The position numbers and the translations under genes were made by a program. The notes beneath the pieces were generated by a model. That model ran no database searches. It had not been told where the DNA came from and saw only the letters and a program-made list of their open reading frames with translations. A DNA stretch of 64,000 nt from Hypholoma sublateritium FD-334 SS-4. Its lineage: Eukaryota > Basidiomycota > Agaricomycetes > Agaricales > Strophariaceae. The stretch spans positions 315,388 to 379,387 of the forward strand of contig KN817532.1 in assembly GCA_000827495.1 (NCBI GenBank). The letters run 5' to 3'. Positions 21,744 to 32,995 of this stretch are shown one piece after another. Position 1 is the stretch's first letter; each line of letters opens with the position of its first letter.

Positions 21744-24126
21744 ACAATACCCTTGATCCCGTACTAGTAGCTGCGGTACTCGGTTATCATATATTCGTAC
21801 ATTATACATTCACCAACGACCGCGCCATTTATTTTGAATCGCTAATAAGACGCTGTAAATTTTGTCGTATTCTAACCACAGGAACCTATCGTGTGCTACT
21901 GAGCGGAAACAACCCAGATATGTAGTTGGTTTATTTTTGTCTTGTATCAGTAGGACGCTAATCCCACAACAGGTTTGTGTGTATTTAATCTATGGGAGCA
22001 GAAGAACTCCCAGCCTGAGTGAATAAATGGCATAGTTTGCTTACTACTTTTTGAATCAAAGTGAATAATTGGAAATATTAATCATGAAGATATTTATTGG
22101 TATACCTACCTACTGCTATCTGAGGTGTGATAACGCCGTTGCCGACGTAGCTGTAGGTCCATCTGGCGTGGATGTATTTACATAAACTTTTCAAAGTCAC
22201 GGATCCGGTGCATTGATTTCCGGAAGCAGTAGAGGCGTGGTAAATCGGCTGTCCACTGGCAACCGACCTTCACACTGAGACCCTCAAGTTGGGGAATAAG
22301 TACTATGGTCGTTAAATGGTCGTGGCTTATACTGCCAGTGTCAGCGACATTGTGGATCCTCGCTCCTTTTGACACCTTGCTAGCGTCGTTGGATTCCAAT
22401 TTATAACGTACATATCAACTGCCAGTGGTCAACCAGTGGTCATTAATATTTGATTAATCTGCCAGTGACGTTCACTATACCTTCTTCGATGCTTTACTTT
22501 ATTTCTTACTACGCATTATCACCAATGAGTCACAGCGAGTTGTCATATCTTGCTTCTACCTCTGGTACCTAACCCGACCAGGAAAATGCGGCTGAATTGT
22601 GGGCTCGACTGGCATTTCATTACTCCGATTGATTCCATCTTCCTCCAAATCCTGTGTTTGCTGAGCGTTACACATGAAAAAAGACTACTGACGCGACAAG
22701 AGCTGATCAGCCGAAAAGCATTTACGGCCGACGCTTTTCCCAGATTCTTCAGCCCTCTGACTATGGAATTTGTTCGGGTAATCGTATTGGTGGAAAATCT
22801 GGTGGCACCACATTTATCAGGCGGTTCGCTGGAGAGAATAAATCTCATCTTTTTTTGGACACTGGGTATTTTTGGGTACGACTATCTCAGGTGCTTCTGT
22901 GTCGACACGCGCTACTGCAGCACGGAAGTGGGCATGAAGACTTCTAGTGCCTAGTAAGTCTCATTGTACGAATTGTGGCTTACTTGCAAAACCTCTCATA
23001 ACTTGCCAACTTTGTGAATTGAAGCGCAAGTATTTTTACCGCGCTTTCAGCAATGTTTTATTTATGGCATCGGCATGTTGGCGCGCAGACTTAAATACAA
23101 TGGGATCAGCTGCGGATGTTACGGAGACGTGGAAAAACTCCGGCACAGGTGATATATCCTATGACAAGAAGCTGCGTCATTATGACATTTAGGACTTGGG
23201 TTGTTAGATATAATAAAGACAATGCTGCCTCGGTTGAGAAAGAGAGGGAGAAAAACTCCACAATCAATATTCCAGGGTATTTTCCTGTCATAAACTAATA
23301 AGATATTGAATGTTTCTGAAGAAACGCGGTTCCAGGAAGAACTTGACACGCAGTCGTTCAGTGCGAGTGCTGTAGCTAAAAAGAGTGCGGATCAGCCGGC
23401 ACCGCAGAAAAGTTAAAAATAGCGTCCATAAATAACTACCTTGTGATGGGGTTCTATCTTAGGATCCGGGGCATGGCAGCCGCGGTTCAGCAGAGCAATC
23501 GTAATTAATCCACTGTTTATTCTCTTTCGCACAGGGACGGAGTTTGCTCAGTCCTCGATATTCGGAATGGCGCTATCTATGCATCGATGTTCACCACTCT
23601 CAACTAGAGCTTGCAGATCGAGGATTTCACACTGGCGCACTATGTGGCGTTGTTCCCGTCCTCTTCCCAACCCCTCGTTGCAACGTAGCGCTATTTGCTC
23701 AGAGTCAACGAAAGAAAATACCATAAAATACGCATATACATCGGCCGTTATTTGGGAAGTTCTCCGGGTCAATTAACGAGGTACGCTCCCCTGTATGTCC
23801 GGATTTACGAAGTCTGTCTACTCTGAGGTGGAACTTCACTTCGGTGGCAACTTTCGTCTCCAAGCACAGGATAAAAAAAAGCATCGTGACCTTGCCACGC
23901 AAGTACGACTACGTATCGATGTAATACCGAGTCCGAAAAGACGCCAAGTTCGATCTTGCGTGTCACCGTCTTGTGGACTACCACAGCAATGCGACGTCGA
24001 CGCGCCATGGACCGGACATTTTCCGCGAACGACTTATAAAAGGTGGACAATGGAGACGACAAAACTCATCAGTTCACTCAACTGCACCGGTTCAAACAGG
24101 CTCAAGGCACTCGCATCTCCTCTAAA
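21744..24126. other. Intergenic, upstream of cellobiohydrolase A
   Basis: About 2.4 kb without a supportable gene. A 134-codon plus frame (22550-22954) was examined and not called. The last few hundred bases contain the promoter of cellobiohydrolase A. CCGGGG at 23466-23471 fits the CreA/Mig1 carbon-repressor consensus, but a single site is weak evidence. Confidence 0.45.
24035..24041 (+). promoter_or_regulatory. TATA box, cellobiohydrolase A
   Basis: TATAAAA lies 92 nt before the ATG. The block from CATTTTCCGCG (about 24017) through TATA, the leader CTCATCAGTTCA and AACTGCACCGGT to the start codon is closely matched upstream of cellobiohydrolase B. Confidence 0.85.
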
Positions 24127-25825
24127 ATGTTCAACAAGGCCGCTCTCGTTGCTTTCTCTTTCCTCGCCATGGTCTGCGGTCAGCAGGTCGGCACCCTCAC
24201 GGCGGAGACCCACCCCGCCCTTCCCTGGGAGTTGTGTACCACCGCCGGTGGTTGCGTCACTCAGTCCTCCGGCAAGGTCGTCCTCGACTCCAACTGGCGC
24301 TGGCTCCACTCCACCAGCGGGTCCACCAACTGCTACACCGGAAACACCTGGGACGCCACTCTCTGCCCCGACGGTGTCACCTGCGCGGCCAACTGCGCGC
24401 TCGACGGTGCTGACTACGAGGGCACCTACGGTATCACCGCCAGCGGAAACGCGCTTACTCTCAAGTTCGTGACCGACTCCGCCCAAAAGAACGTCGGCTC
24501 CCGTGTCTACCTGATGGCCAGCGACACCGAATACGAGTTGTTCAAGGTCCTCAACCAGGAATTCACCTTCGACGTCGACGTTTCCAACCTCCCTTGCGGT
24601 CTCAACGGCGCTCTTTACTTCTCCCAGATGGACGCCGATGGCGGTTTGTCCAAATTCCCGGGCAACAAGGCCGGTGCCAAGTACGGAACTGGATACTGCG
24701 ACTCTCAATGCCCCCGTGACATCAAGTTCATCAACGGAGTGGTACGCGTCTATTTTTAGGCTTTCTTGATACCTTCAACTCATTTTCTCGCTTCAGGCCA
24801 ACTCTGTCGGATGGGATGCGTCGGCCAACGATGCCAACGCTGGAACCGGTCAATTCGGTACCTGCTGTAACGAGATGGATGTCTGGGAGGCCAACAACAA
24901 CGCTGCTGCCTTCACTCCCCACCCCTGCACGGTCAGCGGACAGACTCGCTGCGACAGCACCGCCGACGACGGCTGTGGAACCACCGACCGCTACAACTCC
25001 GTCTGCGACCCCGATGGCTGCGACTTCAACTCCTTCCGCATGGGCAACACGACCTTCTACGGTGCTGGCATGACCGTCGACACCACCAAGAAGTTCACCG
25101 TTGTCACCCAATTCATCACCGACGACGGAACCGCCACCGGCACCCTCAGTGAGATCCGCCGCATCTACGTTCAAGACGGAGTGGTCATTCAGAACTCCAA
25201 CGTCAACATTCCGGGACTCTCTCCTACGATCAACTCCATCACCACCGACTACTGCACTGACCAGGTCACGGTCTTCGACGACACCCCCTCGTTCTCCGAC
25301 AAGGGTGGTCTTGCCGCCATCTCCACTGGTATGGCTGCCGGAATGGTCCTCGTCCTCTCAGTCTGGGACGACTACGCCGTCAACATGCTCTGGCTCGACT
25401 CCGACTACCCCACCACCTCCGACCCCAGCAGCCCTGGTGTCGCTCGCGGCTCCTGCCCCACCACCTCCGGTGTGCCCGCTACCATCGAGACCACCGAGGC
25501 CAACGCCTCCGTCACCTACTCCAACATCAAATTCGGTGACATCGGCTCTACTTTCTCTGCTGGTTCCGGCACTGGCTCCCCAGGCACCACGACTGCTCCG
25601 GCCCCCACCACCACCGTTACGCCCCCCACCACCCCCACCACCACCGCAAACGGTGCTACTCAGACCAAGTACGGTCAGTGGTAAGTCTCGTTTTCGTCGC
25701 CATAGTTTGATCATATTCTAATCCGACCTCTTTTCAGCGGTGGTCTGGGCTTTACCGGCCCCACTGTTTGCGCTGCTGGCTCTACTTGCCAGGTATCCAA
25801 CGCTTACTACAGCCAGTGTCTCTAA
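24127..25825 (+). CDS. Cellobiohydrolase, GH7 with C-terminal CBM1 (copy A)
   Basis: Secreted reducing-end exo-cellulase releasing cellobiose from crystalline cellulose. Three exons (24127-24741, 24797-25680 and 25738-25825) give 528 residues. The signal peptide is about 18 residues ([18 protein letters not shown]), and the mature enzyme would begin [16 protein letters not shown]. The GH7 core contains [34 protein letters not shown] and the catalytic motif [10 protein letters not shown] with Glu231, Asp233 and Glu236. A Ser/Thr/Pro linker (about 455-490) leads to a CBM1 beginning [15 protein letters not shown] and ending YYSQCL. Intron 1 (55 nt) follows INGV. Intron 2 (57 nt) splits the first CBM1 cysteine codon (TG|C); if retained it reads TGG TAA, ending the protein before the CBM. 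The start is fixed by the signal peptide, although an upstream in-frame ATG exists at 24043 just after the TATA box. Same-strand paralogue 4.1 kb downstream. Confidence 0.97.
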
Positions 25826-28223
25826 GCTTAGACGAGGAATGATGGTGAACGACTCGGAAAAAGACTGCTCGGGGCCTCGTAATTAGTTTGATGCAGGTCT
25901 AGAATCGACAAAGTAATATAATATGGTTTATTCTATTCTGCAGGCACCTCTGAGCTCGACCGCGCACTGCACATTAGATACTGACGCAATGCACTCAACA
26001 GTTCTCCCTAGCGCATTCGGATCGCTAGCTCTTAGCTCTTTGGTGAGTCTCCTATACTTTGCTCATACATATCTTTCGCTGACCATTTCGAATCGCTCAA
26101 TTTCCAGTGTATACGTTGTTTCACCTGATCATGGCGAGTCTCCTGTTACTCGGAACAACGACTGGCACACCCCAATCAAAAGAGGCTGGTATCACGCGGA
26201 GACGTTTTCCGCTGTGGGTTTCTCGTTGGTGAGCGTCACTTTTCTATTTCCGCGAGGTTTTCGGCTCTAGGACGACTGCTATTGGCGAGCGGCTAGCATT
26301 GAGTGTGATGTGCGGTGGTGAAAGGAACGGGTGGATGGAGGAATATTTCGGGGAGGTACTCTACGGTCGAAGGGAGGTGCCGTGGTTATATGTGGCAAGG
26401 CGCTCGCAGACGCTGTACTGTCCTGAGGCGATATATCCCTTTCGAGACGCGGAGTTGCTCGCCGCCATTTTCAAATTCAATTTATCCGTGGGCTATTTTA
26501 GTTCGAAGTTCTTCCGCCAACCTCCTCCATCGCCAGCCAAGCAAGCGTCTATTTCGATTAGAATTCGGCATATCTTATAGGGGCGATCCACTTCGATGTT
26601 ATGCTGCAGCTACCACTATCAAGTGCATTGTGTAGCTCAGGAGCGGATATACCGGAGAAAGTCATCGCATTGGAGCTGTTGAAATAAGCGAATCACTCTT
26701 AATTATCCGCTCGGATAATACCAGAATGTGAGCGAGGAATGGGCTGGAATGGGAGATCGGTTCGTCGATCTATTCTTAAACCTCACCAGAGCTCGGAGAA
26801 AGCGGAGTACGGCTCGACCAACTGCCCAAGTGTGCAGTTTGGGTGCAATCTCGCGCGGTACGGGGGTGTTCACTCGTAGTGGATCCCTGTTTTCTGGTGT
26901 GGGATGAACATCAGCTTCTGCCAACGAGCACTGCAATTGCTGGCGACATGTCCGTCACCGCCTGTTAATCAACGCACCTGATGTATTCTGAAGGAGCGGG
27001 CACAGCACTTATCGCGACCGTGACGATGCACTATCTATTCGTAGTATTGTCTCGCTGTCTAACACAAGAAGTTCCGAAGGGTCATGATCCCCCCGGTAAA
27101 CGACACCGTCGACACGCGTAGCATTGTTTATCGCAGCAAAGAATCAGCTACACCTTTGCACGAAATGCGATGGCTGAAAAACCTCGGCGTTCATGTGATG
27201 AAATATTATCGTCAATTTGCTTTGGCAGGTAGACATTGACCAGACGCCGGCCCGAGGAAAATATGTACTCGGCACAGTGACAACACTATGTAATTGCTCA
27301 AAAAGACAATGTCAAAAAAAATTTGGGATAGAATTTTTATACGTATATCTCCTTCATGCGGCCACGTATACTCCTGAGGATTGTAGCTGCGCCTAAGGAA
27401 GGCCCAGCGTACATGGAGAACCGATGCCTTGGAAAACCCACACTCCGTTGAGATGTGCTAAATATAGAAATGATAGCCAAACACCGCACGTGCTCTGATG
27501 GTAAGTCTATTTATGACACAGAATGGCTTGGCAAACGAATTTTGCACAGTTTTTCACTTCTGACCGACTGGACCAACTTCTGGCCCTTAGATGAATCACC
27601 CGGTACGCAAAACTTACGCATATGAGGCTTTAGCAATATTCGAATAGAGCCTACTAGAGCGCCCAGCGGCAAACGAATGGAATCAACTGAAAGCCATTCA
27701 AGCGAATCTTCGGTTGAACCTGGTATCTCGAATTCAGTATTTCTCCTCCATGCTGTTCTTCCTCCGAAATCTTGGGTGTCGAACAACTTTGGACGCTATT
27801 ATCTCGGCCACATTCGTGGAAATTTCCCGGCTTATTGCTTAGGGACATCCGACTCGAGGTAAAGCATTACAGCGCGTCTATCTCGTGTTCCGTCGTGTCC
27901 CTTGCTGGGCGATCGCCTGGTCTTTGGTGGCAATTGTTGCCATGTCCCAGGACAGAGCCAAGGCATTGTGACCGTGCCGCGGAAGATTACAGCGAGCGGA
28001 CGCGGTGGTGTATCCGAAGAGAAGCCAAGTGGTGCCTATACGACAAGCCACCCAGACGCCGGCATGTGCCCTGTACTCGCCCTCCATTCGAGCACCTATG
28101 TCGAGGCCGGATATTTTCCGCGGAGTATGTTATAAAAGGCTGCAAGTTGTCGCTCAAATATTCATCAGTTCAATCCAACTGCACCGGTAAAAACAGGTTC
28201 AAGGCATTCGCATCTCTTCCAAA
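25826..28223. other. Spacer between the two cellobiohydrolases
   Basis: About 2.4 kb with no supportable gene; small open frames (25923-26270, 26299-26580) have no motif. No GH7 remnant or transposon terminus was seen. It includes the promoter of copy B. Confidence 0.45.
28131..28137 (+). promoter_or_regulatory. TATA box, cellobiohydrolase B
   Basis: TATAAAA lies 93 nt before the ATG, one base off the spacing in copy A, with the same TATTTTCCGCG block upstream and the same leader (TTCATCAGTTCA, AACTGCACCGGT) downstream. Confidence 0.85.
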
Positions 28224-29923
28224 ATGTTCAACAAAGCTGCTCTCATCGCTTTCTCTCTCGTCGCCATGGTGTGCGGTCAACAAGTCGGTACCCTCACGGC
28301 CGAGACACACCCTGCTCTGCCCTGGCAAAAGTGTACCACCAGTGGCGGATGTGTTACTCAATCCTCCGGAAAGGTCGTCCTCGACTCCAACTGGCGCTGG
28401 CTCCACTCCACCAGCGGGTCTACCAACTGCTACACCGGAAACAGCTGGGACGCCACTCTCTGCCCCGACGGTGTCACCTGCGCGGCCAACTGCGCACTCG
28501 ACGGTGCCGACTACGCTGGTACTTACGGTATCACCGCCAGCGGAAACGCCCTCACCCTCAAGTTCGTGACCTCTTCGGCCCAGAAAAACATCGGTTCCCG
28601 TGTCTACCTCATGGCCAGCGATACCTCCTACCAAATGTTCAAGCTCCTCAACCAGGAATTCACCTTCGACGTCGATGTTTCCAATCTCCCTTGCGGTCTC
28701 AACGGCGCTCTCTACTTCTCCCAGATGGACGCCGACGGTGGCTTAGCCAAGTACCCAGGCAACAAGGCTGGTGCCAAGTACGGAACTGGATACTGCGACT
28801 CTCAGTGCCCCCGTGACATCAAGTTCATCAATGGAGTGGTACGTCTATCTGTCTTTTTTATCTACTCTCTTTGGATATTAATTACTCTTTAGGCCAACTC
28901 TGTCGGATGGAATCCCTCCAGCGCTGATGTCAACGCAGGCTCTGGACAATTCGGTACCTGCTGTAACGAGATGGATATCTGGGAAGCCAACAACAATGCT
29001 GCAGCCCTCACTCCTCACCCCTGCACGGTTGGCGCCCAGTCTCGCTGCGACAGTACTGCCAACGACGCTTGTGGAACCACTAGCCGCTACAACTCCGTCT
29101 GCGACCCCGATGGCTGCGACTTCAACTCCTTCCGCATGGGGAACACCACTTTCTACGGTGCTGGCAAGACCGTTGACACTACCAAGAAGTTCACCGTTGT
29201 CACTCAATTCATTACCAACGACGGAACCGCTACCGGAACGCTCAAGGAGATCCGCCGCATCTACGTGCAAAACGGAGTGGTCATCCAGAACTCCAACGTT
29301 AACGTCCCAGGAATGTCCTCTTCCTACAATTCCATCACCGACCAGTACTGTCTCGACCAGAAGGCTGCCTTCGGCGACACCACCTCCTTCCAGGACAAGG
29401 GCGCCCTCGAGGGTATCTCCAAGGGCTTCGCCACCGGAATGGTTCTTGTCCTTTCCGTTTGGGACGACCACGCCGTGAACATGCTCTGGCTCGACTCCGA
29501 CTACCCCACAACTGCTGACCCCAGCAGTCCCGGTGTTGCCCGTGGCTCTTGCGCCACCACTTCCGGTGTCCCCACCGACATTGAGGTCAGCGAAGCCAAC
29601 GCCTCCGTCACCTACTCCAACATCAAGTTCGGTGACATCGGCTCGACCTTCGCCTCCACTGGTACCGGCTCGACGACCACCGCGCCTGGCGGGACCACGA
29701 CCTCTGCGCCTCACACCACGACCACCACGACCACCACGAGCTCTGCTCCCGCTGCTACTCAGACCAAGTACGGTCAATGGTAAGTCTTATCGCCTTTCTT
29801 CGTTGCGCGATCTCGTACTCATTGACTCTCTTTAGTGGTGGACAGGGATACACCGGCCCTACTGCCTGCGCGGCTGGATCTACCTGCAAAGTCTCTAACC
29901 AATATTACAGCCAGTGCCTCTAA
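28224..29923 (+). CDS. Cellobiohydrolase, GH7 with C-terminal CBM1 (copy B)
   Basis: Paralogue of the upstream gene with the same architecture: exons 28224-28838, 28893-29779 and 29836-29923, 529 residues. The signal peptide [18 protein letters not shown] precedes [16 protein letters not shown]. The catalytic motif is [10 protein letters not shown] (Glu231, Asp233, Glu236). The linker is richer in threonine runs than in copy A, and the CBM1 runs from [15 protein letters not shown] to YYSQCL. Both intron positions are identical to copy A, and intron 2 again splits the first CBM1 cysteine codon so that retention gives TGG TAA. Nucleotide identity to copy A is patchy: about 150 nt around WRWLHSTSG is nearly identical even at silent sites, while the region after NVNVPG is clearly diverged. 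It acts in extracellular cellulose breakdown; the two enzymes may differ in product binding or induction, which the sequence does not show. Confidence 0.97.
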
Positions 29924-30563
29924 AATCTCGGACCCAGTCGATGAAAATGCGCCAAGGGTTCTAGATAACGCGCATCCCAGTCGCGAAAGTAGTTAATGGA
30001 TCCCTCATAGTGAATGTTTGTATAAATACTGTCTCAAAATATACCGTGTTTGCGAAATTTACAGCTCTTGCATAAGCGTAGCCCCAATAGCTGCAATGAT
30101 TCTCAAATTTCTTCTTTACACAATAAATTGATACATATATGAAGATGCTTAATTTTCTATCGTGTACAACAATAATCAGTTGTGCGAATGAAAAAAAACT
30201 TTTTAACTATTCTGATAGGGCGTTATTATTGCTTGGATACCAATTACAATAAATTAATTTCCGTTCTAACCGCCTGCCAGACACTGGCAGGGAAGCAATC
30301 TTCACGTTCCGCATAAGCGCCCACCAGCGCCACACGGGGAACAATTTGTTAGCAATGTGTTCAGCCACAAGGCGTTCGCCAACAAGACATCCCTTCCCTG
30401 GCCCACAGTACGTATGATTGGATCAAGTACATATGGAAGACGACAAAGATAACATTGGAAAAATTACAATACATTGCCTATGGCCGTGTATTACGGACAC
30501 TGGCACACAGCGAAAACGACGGAATATGTATGTATCATGAGAGAAATCTAGTAAACATGGTCC
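29924..30563. other. Convergent 3' intergenic region
   Basis: This lies between the 3' ends of cellobiohydrolase B (plus) and CDC20 (minus). It is AT-rich, with A-rich runs near 30190, and contains one hairpin (30273-30291). No gene is seen. Confidence 0.5.
30273..30291. repeat. Hairpin, 8-nt arms and 3-nt loop
   Basis: CCTGCCAG, ACA, CTGGCAGG form a perfect GC-rich inverted repeat in the convergent 3' spacer. CTGCCAGTG-like words also occur at other intergenic sites (22331, 22461, 38397). Confidence 0.8.
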
Positions 30564-32416
30564 TCAGCGGATGCTCAAGATCCCCTCCTTGGTCGAGTTC
30601 GATCTGCCACCTCCGAGCTCCTCTCCCGTCGACTTTTTCTTTGTAGACTCGCTGGCGACCTCCCAGATCCGCCAGAACTTCAGGTTCTCGTCGCCCGCCC
30701 CGGTGCAGACGACGTCTCCCGCAGGCCCGACGCAACTGAAGAGCACGCGTGAGTCGTGCGCATCCCGGATCTCTGCGACACGCTCCATGCTGGGATATGC
30801 GTGGATCATGATAGAGTTCGTCGGGTAGCCATGGGTGGTGAGCAGCTCTTTCTTGCGCGGAGCCCACTGGATCGAGGTGATCTGTGAAGGGGTGCGCAGC
30901 GTATGAAGACGGGCGCCGGTTGTGCTGTTCCAAATGTTGATGGTGGCATCGTTCGTACCGCCCCCCGATGCGAGTAGCGAGGGCTGCCAGGGACACCATG
31001 CAATAGCCTAAAATTTCTCATCAGAATGGGTCTCACGTAACGCGCGCCAACATGCGCACCTTGACAGCGGCGGTATGGTTCCGTTTGGTCCACTTTGCGC
31101 TGCCGCGAGCACCCTCGCCGACGTCGCCGAGCCGGCCGTCCCAGATGTTGACGACGTTATCGTTGCCTCCGCTAGCCAGCAGCTCACCGTCGGTGCGCCA
31201 CTTCAGCCCGCAGACCTCCCCTGTGTGACCGAGGAGCTCCATGACTTTATGGCGACCGATGCGCACGTCGTGATGCCATATGCTCCCGTCGCCGCAGCCA
31301 GAGGTCAGAATGTGCTGATGCCAGGATAGCGTCGCAATCTGTGCCTGATGTCCGGCCATAGTACGCAGTTTCTGTCCAGTCTCCACATCCCACAGCTCGA
31401 CGTCCCCATTTCCGTTTCCGACGCCTAAAAAGGCACCATCTCCCGAAAAGTCCACGCTTGACACATATGTCCCTTCGGGACATTCCCCGAGCTGTACGAC
31501 GGCGCCCGTATCGGCTTTCCAGATATATGTTGAAGATTCGAGGGCAACAGCCACTGCATTTTGGCATGACCAACTGATCAGATTCAGGTAAAAGTCGTCG
31601 ACCATTCCAGGGGCGTCTAAAACGCGTTCGGGCTGAGTGGGGATCTTTCGTGTCTTGTTTGTAGATGCCCCGGTGGAGGTGGCGATTGCACCAGGGCGTT
31701 GCGCGTAAAGTGGCTTTGCGTATTCACGTTGTTGGGCAAGTGTCGTGTCAGAGGAGGAGGCAGCCGGTGGCTGCTCATGGTACCCGAGGATACGTCTATT
31801 CATAGGCATCCCTGTCGCAGCTGCCAGGCGAGCGGTATGCCCGGGGGATCCAGCCTGGGGATTCAGAGAGAGCTGTTCCATGGTAGCGGCGACAATGGCG
31901 ATGTCGGTAGTTTCGCGACTGGTGATGAAACGGTCTCGCGTGTCAGCAGTGGCGCGGTTCTTATGGGTGCGAAAAGTCGGTTCAGATCAGGTGGTCTTTC
32001 ATTTCTTTGTTCTGACTCACCACGGCTGGTGTAGACTTGGACCTCTTTATCTCTTGCTTCGGAGGAACATAGTCTCTTGTCACGACGTCAAGTCGACTTT
32101 CCACGCCACCTTTGCGGATGACACCCCCACTGGCCTGGCGTTGGAATGCCTCTGTGGTCGGGATCCCATTGGCTGATATGCGCTTTATGGGAGACGACGG
32201 CCGAGACTTGGACTGAGGAGCGATGAATGGGTTCGTCGTGTCGAAGGCAGAGGTGGATGACTTTGACTTCGTGGATGCCCCCGGCCTTGAAATTCTCTTG
32301 GTCGGCGAAGCAACTAAGGATGCATTGCTCATGGCCGAGACGAGCGAGGGCGTTAGAGGTGTTTTCACCTCTGAGCGAGATCGGTAACGCGATGGAGTTT
32401 TAGGGTGGTTAAACAT
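30564..32416 (-). CDS. CDC20: Cdc20/Slp1-type APC/C activator, WD40 protein
   Basis: Cdc20 binds and activates the anaphase-promoting complex to start anaphase and is the target of the spindle checkpoint. Three exons: 32416-32021, 31959-31060 and 31007-30564, introns 61 and 52 nt, 579 residues. The basic, Ser/Pro-rich N-terminus (MFNHPKTPSRYRSRSEVKTP) fits Cdk-regulated Cdc20. At the start of exon 2 is a C-box-like DRFITSRETTD, then the fungal linker RKIPTQPERVLDAPGMVDDF and WD40 repeats (SSVDFSGDGAFLGVGNGNGD, ATLSWHQHILTSGCGDGSI, VCGLKWRTDGELLASGGND, AIAWCPWQPSLLASGGG). The protein ends in the APC/C-binding Ile-Arg tail (ILSIR, stop at 30566-30564). ERVLDAP and the IR tail identify the Cdc20/Cdh1 family; the short N-terminus and EQLSLNP context favour Cdc20 over Cdh1. 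The C-box has Thr where Pro is usual. A divergent promoter is shared with MTG2. Confidence 0.93.
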
Positions 32417-32995
32417 AGTGTGTTGGAAGATCAGAGCGAGATGAAAGTGAAATGAAAGTTGGAGGATCCGAAAAGAGTAAAGCCAGATGTTCAAAATAAC
32501 GCGTTTTCAACATCGGTCATGTGATCGCATTCTCGTTCGCAGTCACATGTCAACATGCCAATGCCCACCCAAGTCAAAGCATATTATTATTTCTGGTCCG
32601 AAAGCAAAGATTCATGAGTATGTCTTCTTACTTTCCCTGAAGAAGATACTACATATAGATCTCGTTACCAGTAGATTATATGACTGGCCATGTAGAATAG
32701 ATTCAAAAATAGTGGTCGTTTAGTTGACTGAGAATTCGGCTTGCTTGCAGTTAACCCGAAGTGGGAACTGGGCGATAATGGATGGAGGAAATTGGCGCTA
32801 CTAAATTTATATTAGTCTCAATGCAGAAGAATTATGAGGTTGCTAGCCTTTTAACTTCCATACGCCATCTGCATCAAATGCTGGCCAAGAATGGCAACTA
32901 TTTCTGCATTCAGCTGATGACATAATCAAGGTCACGAGCATTTTCTACCAACACCTTTTGCATGTCATATTCAGAAAAAGATGTAGACAACTCCC
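32417..32995. promoter_or_regulatory. Divergent promoter region, CDC20 / MTG2
   Basis: This 579-nt region separates the start codons of two divergently transcribed housekeeping genes, so it should hold both promoters. No clear TATA box or shared motif was identified. Confidence 0.45.

Noticed and set aside
22550..22954. 134-codon plus frame between the orphan gene and cellobiohydrolase A.
   Set aside because: No family resemblance and no supporting exons; treated as chance.
24043..24126. Upstream in-frame ATG that would extend cellobiohydrolase A by 28 residues.
   Set aside because: It lies two bases after the TATA box and would bury the signal peptide; copy B lacks the equivalent.
28878..29777. 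Long minus-strand open frame antisense to cellobiohydrolase B, and a similar one antisense to copy A (24034-24708).
   Set aside because: Glycine/valine-rich shadow produced by the GC-rich third positions of the real sense genes.
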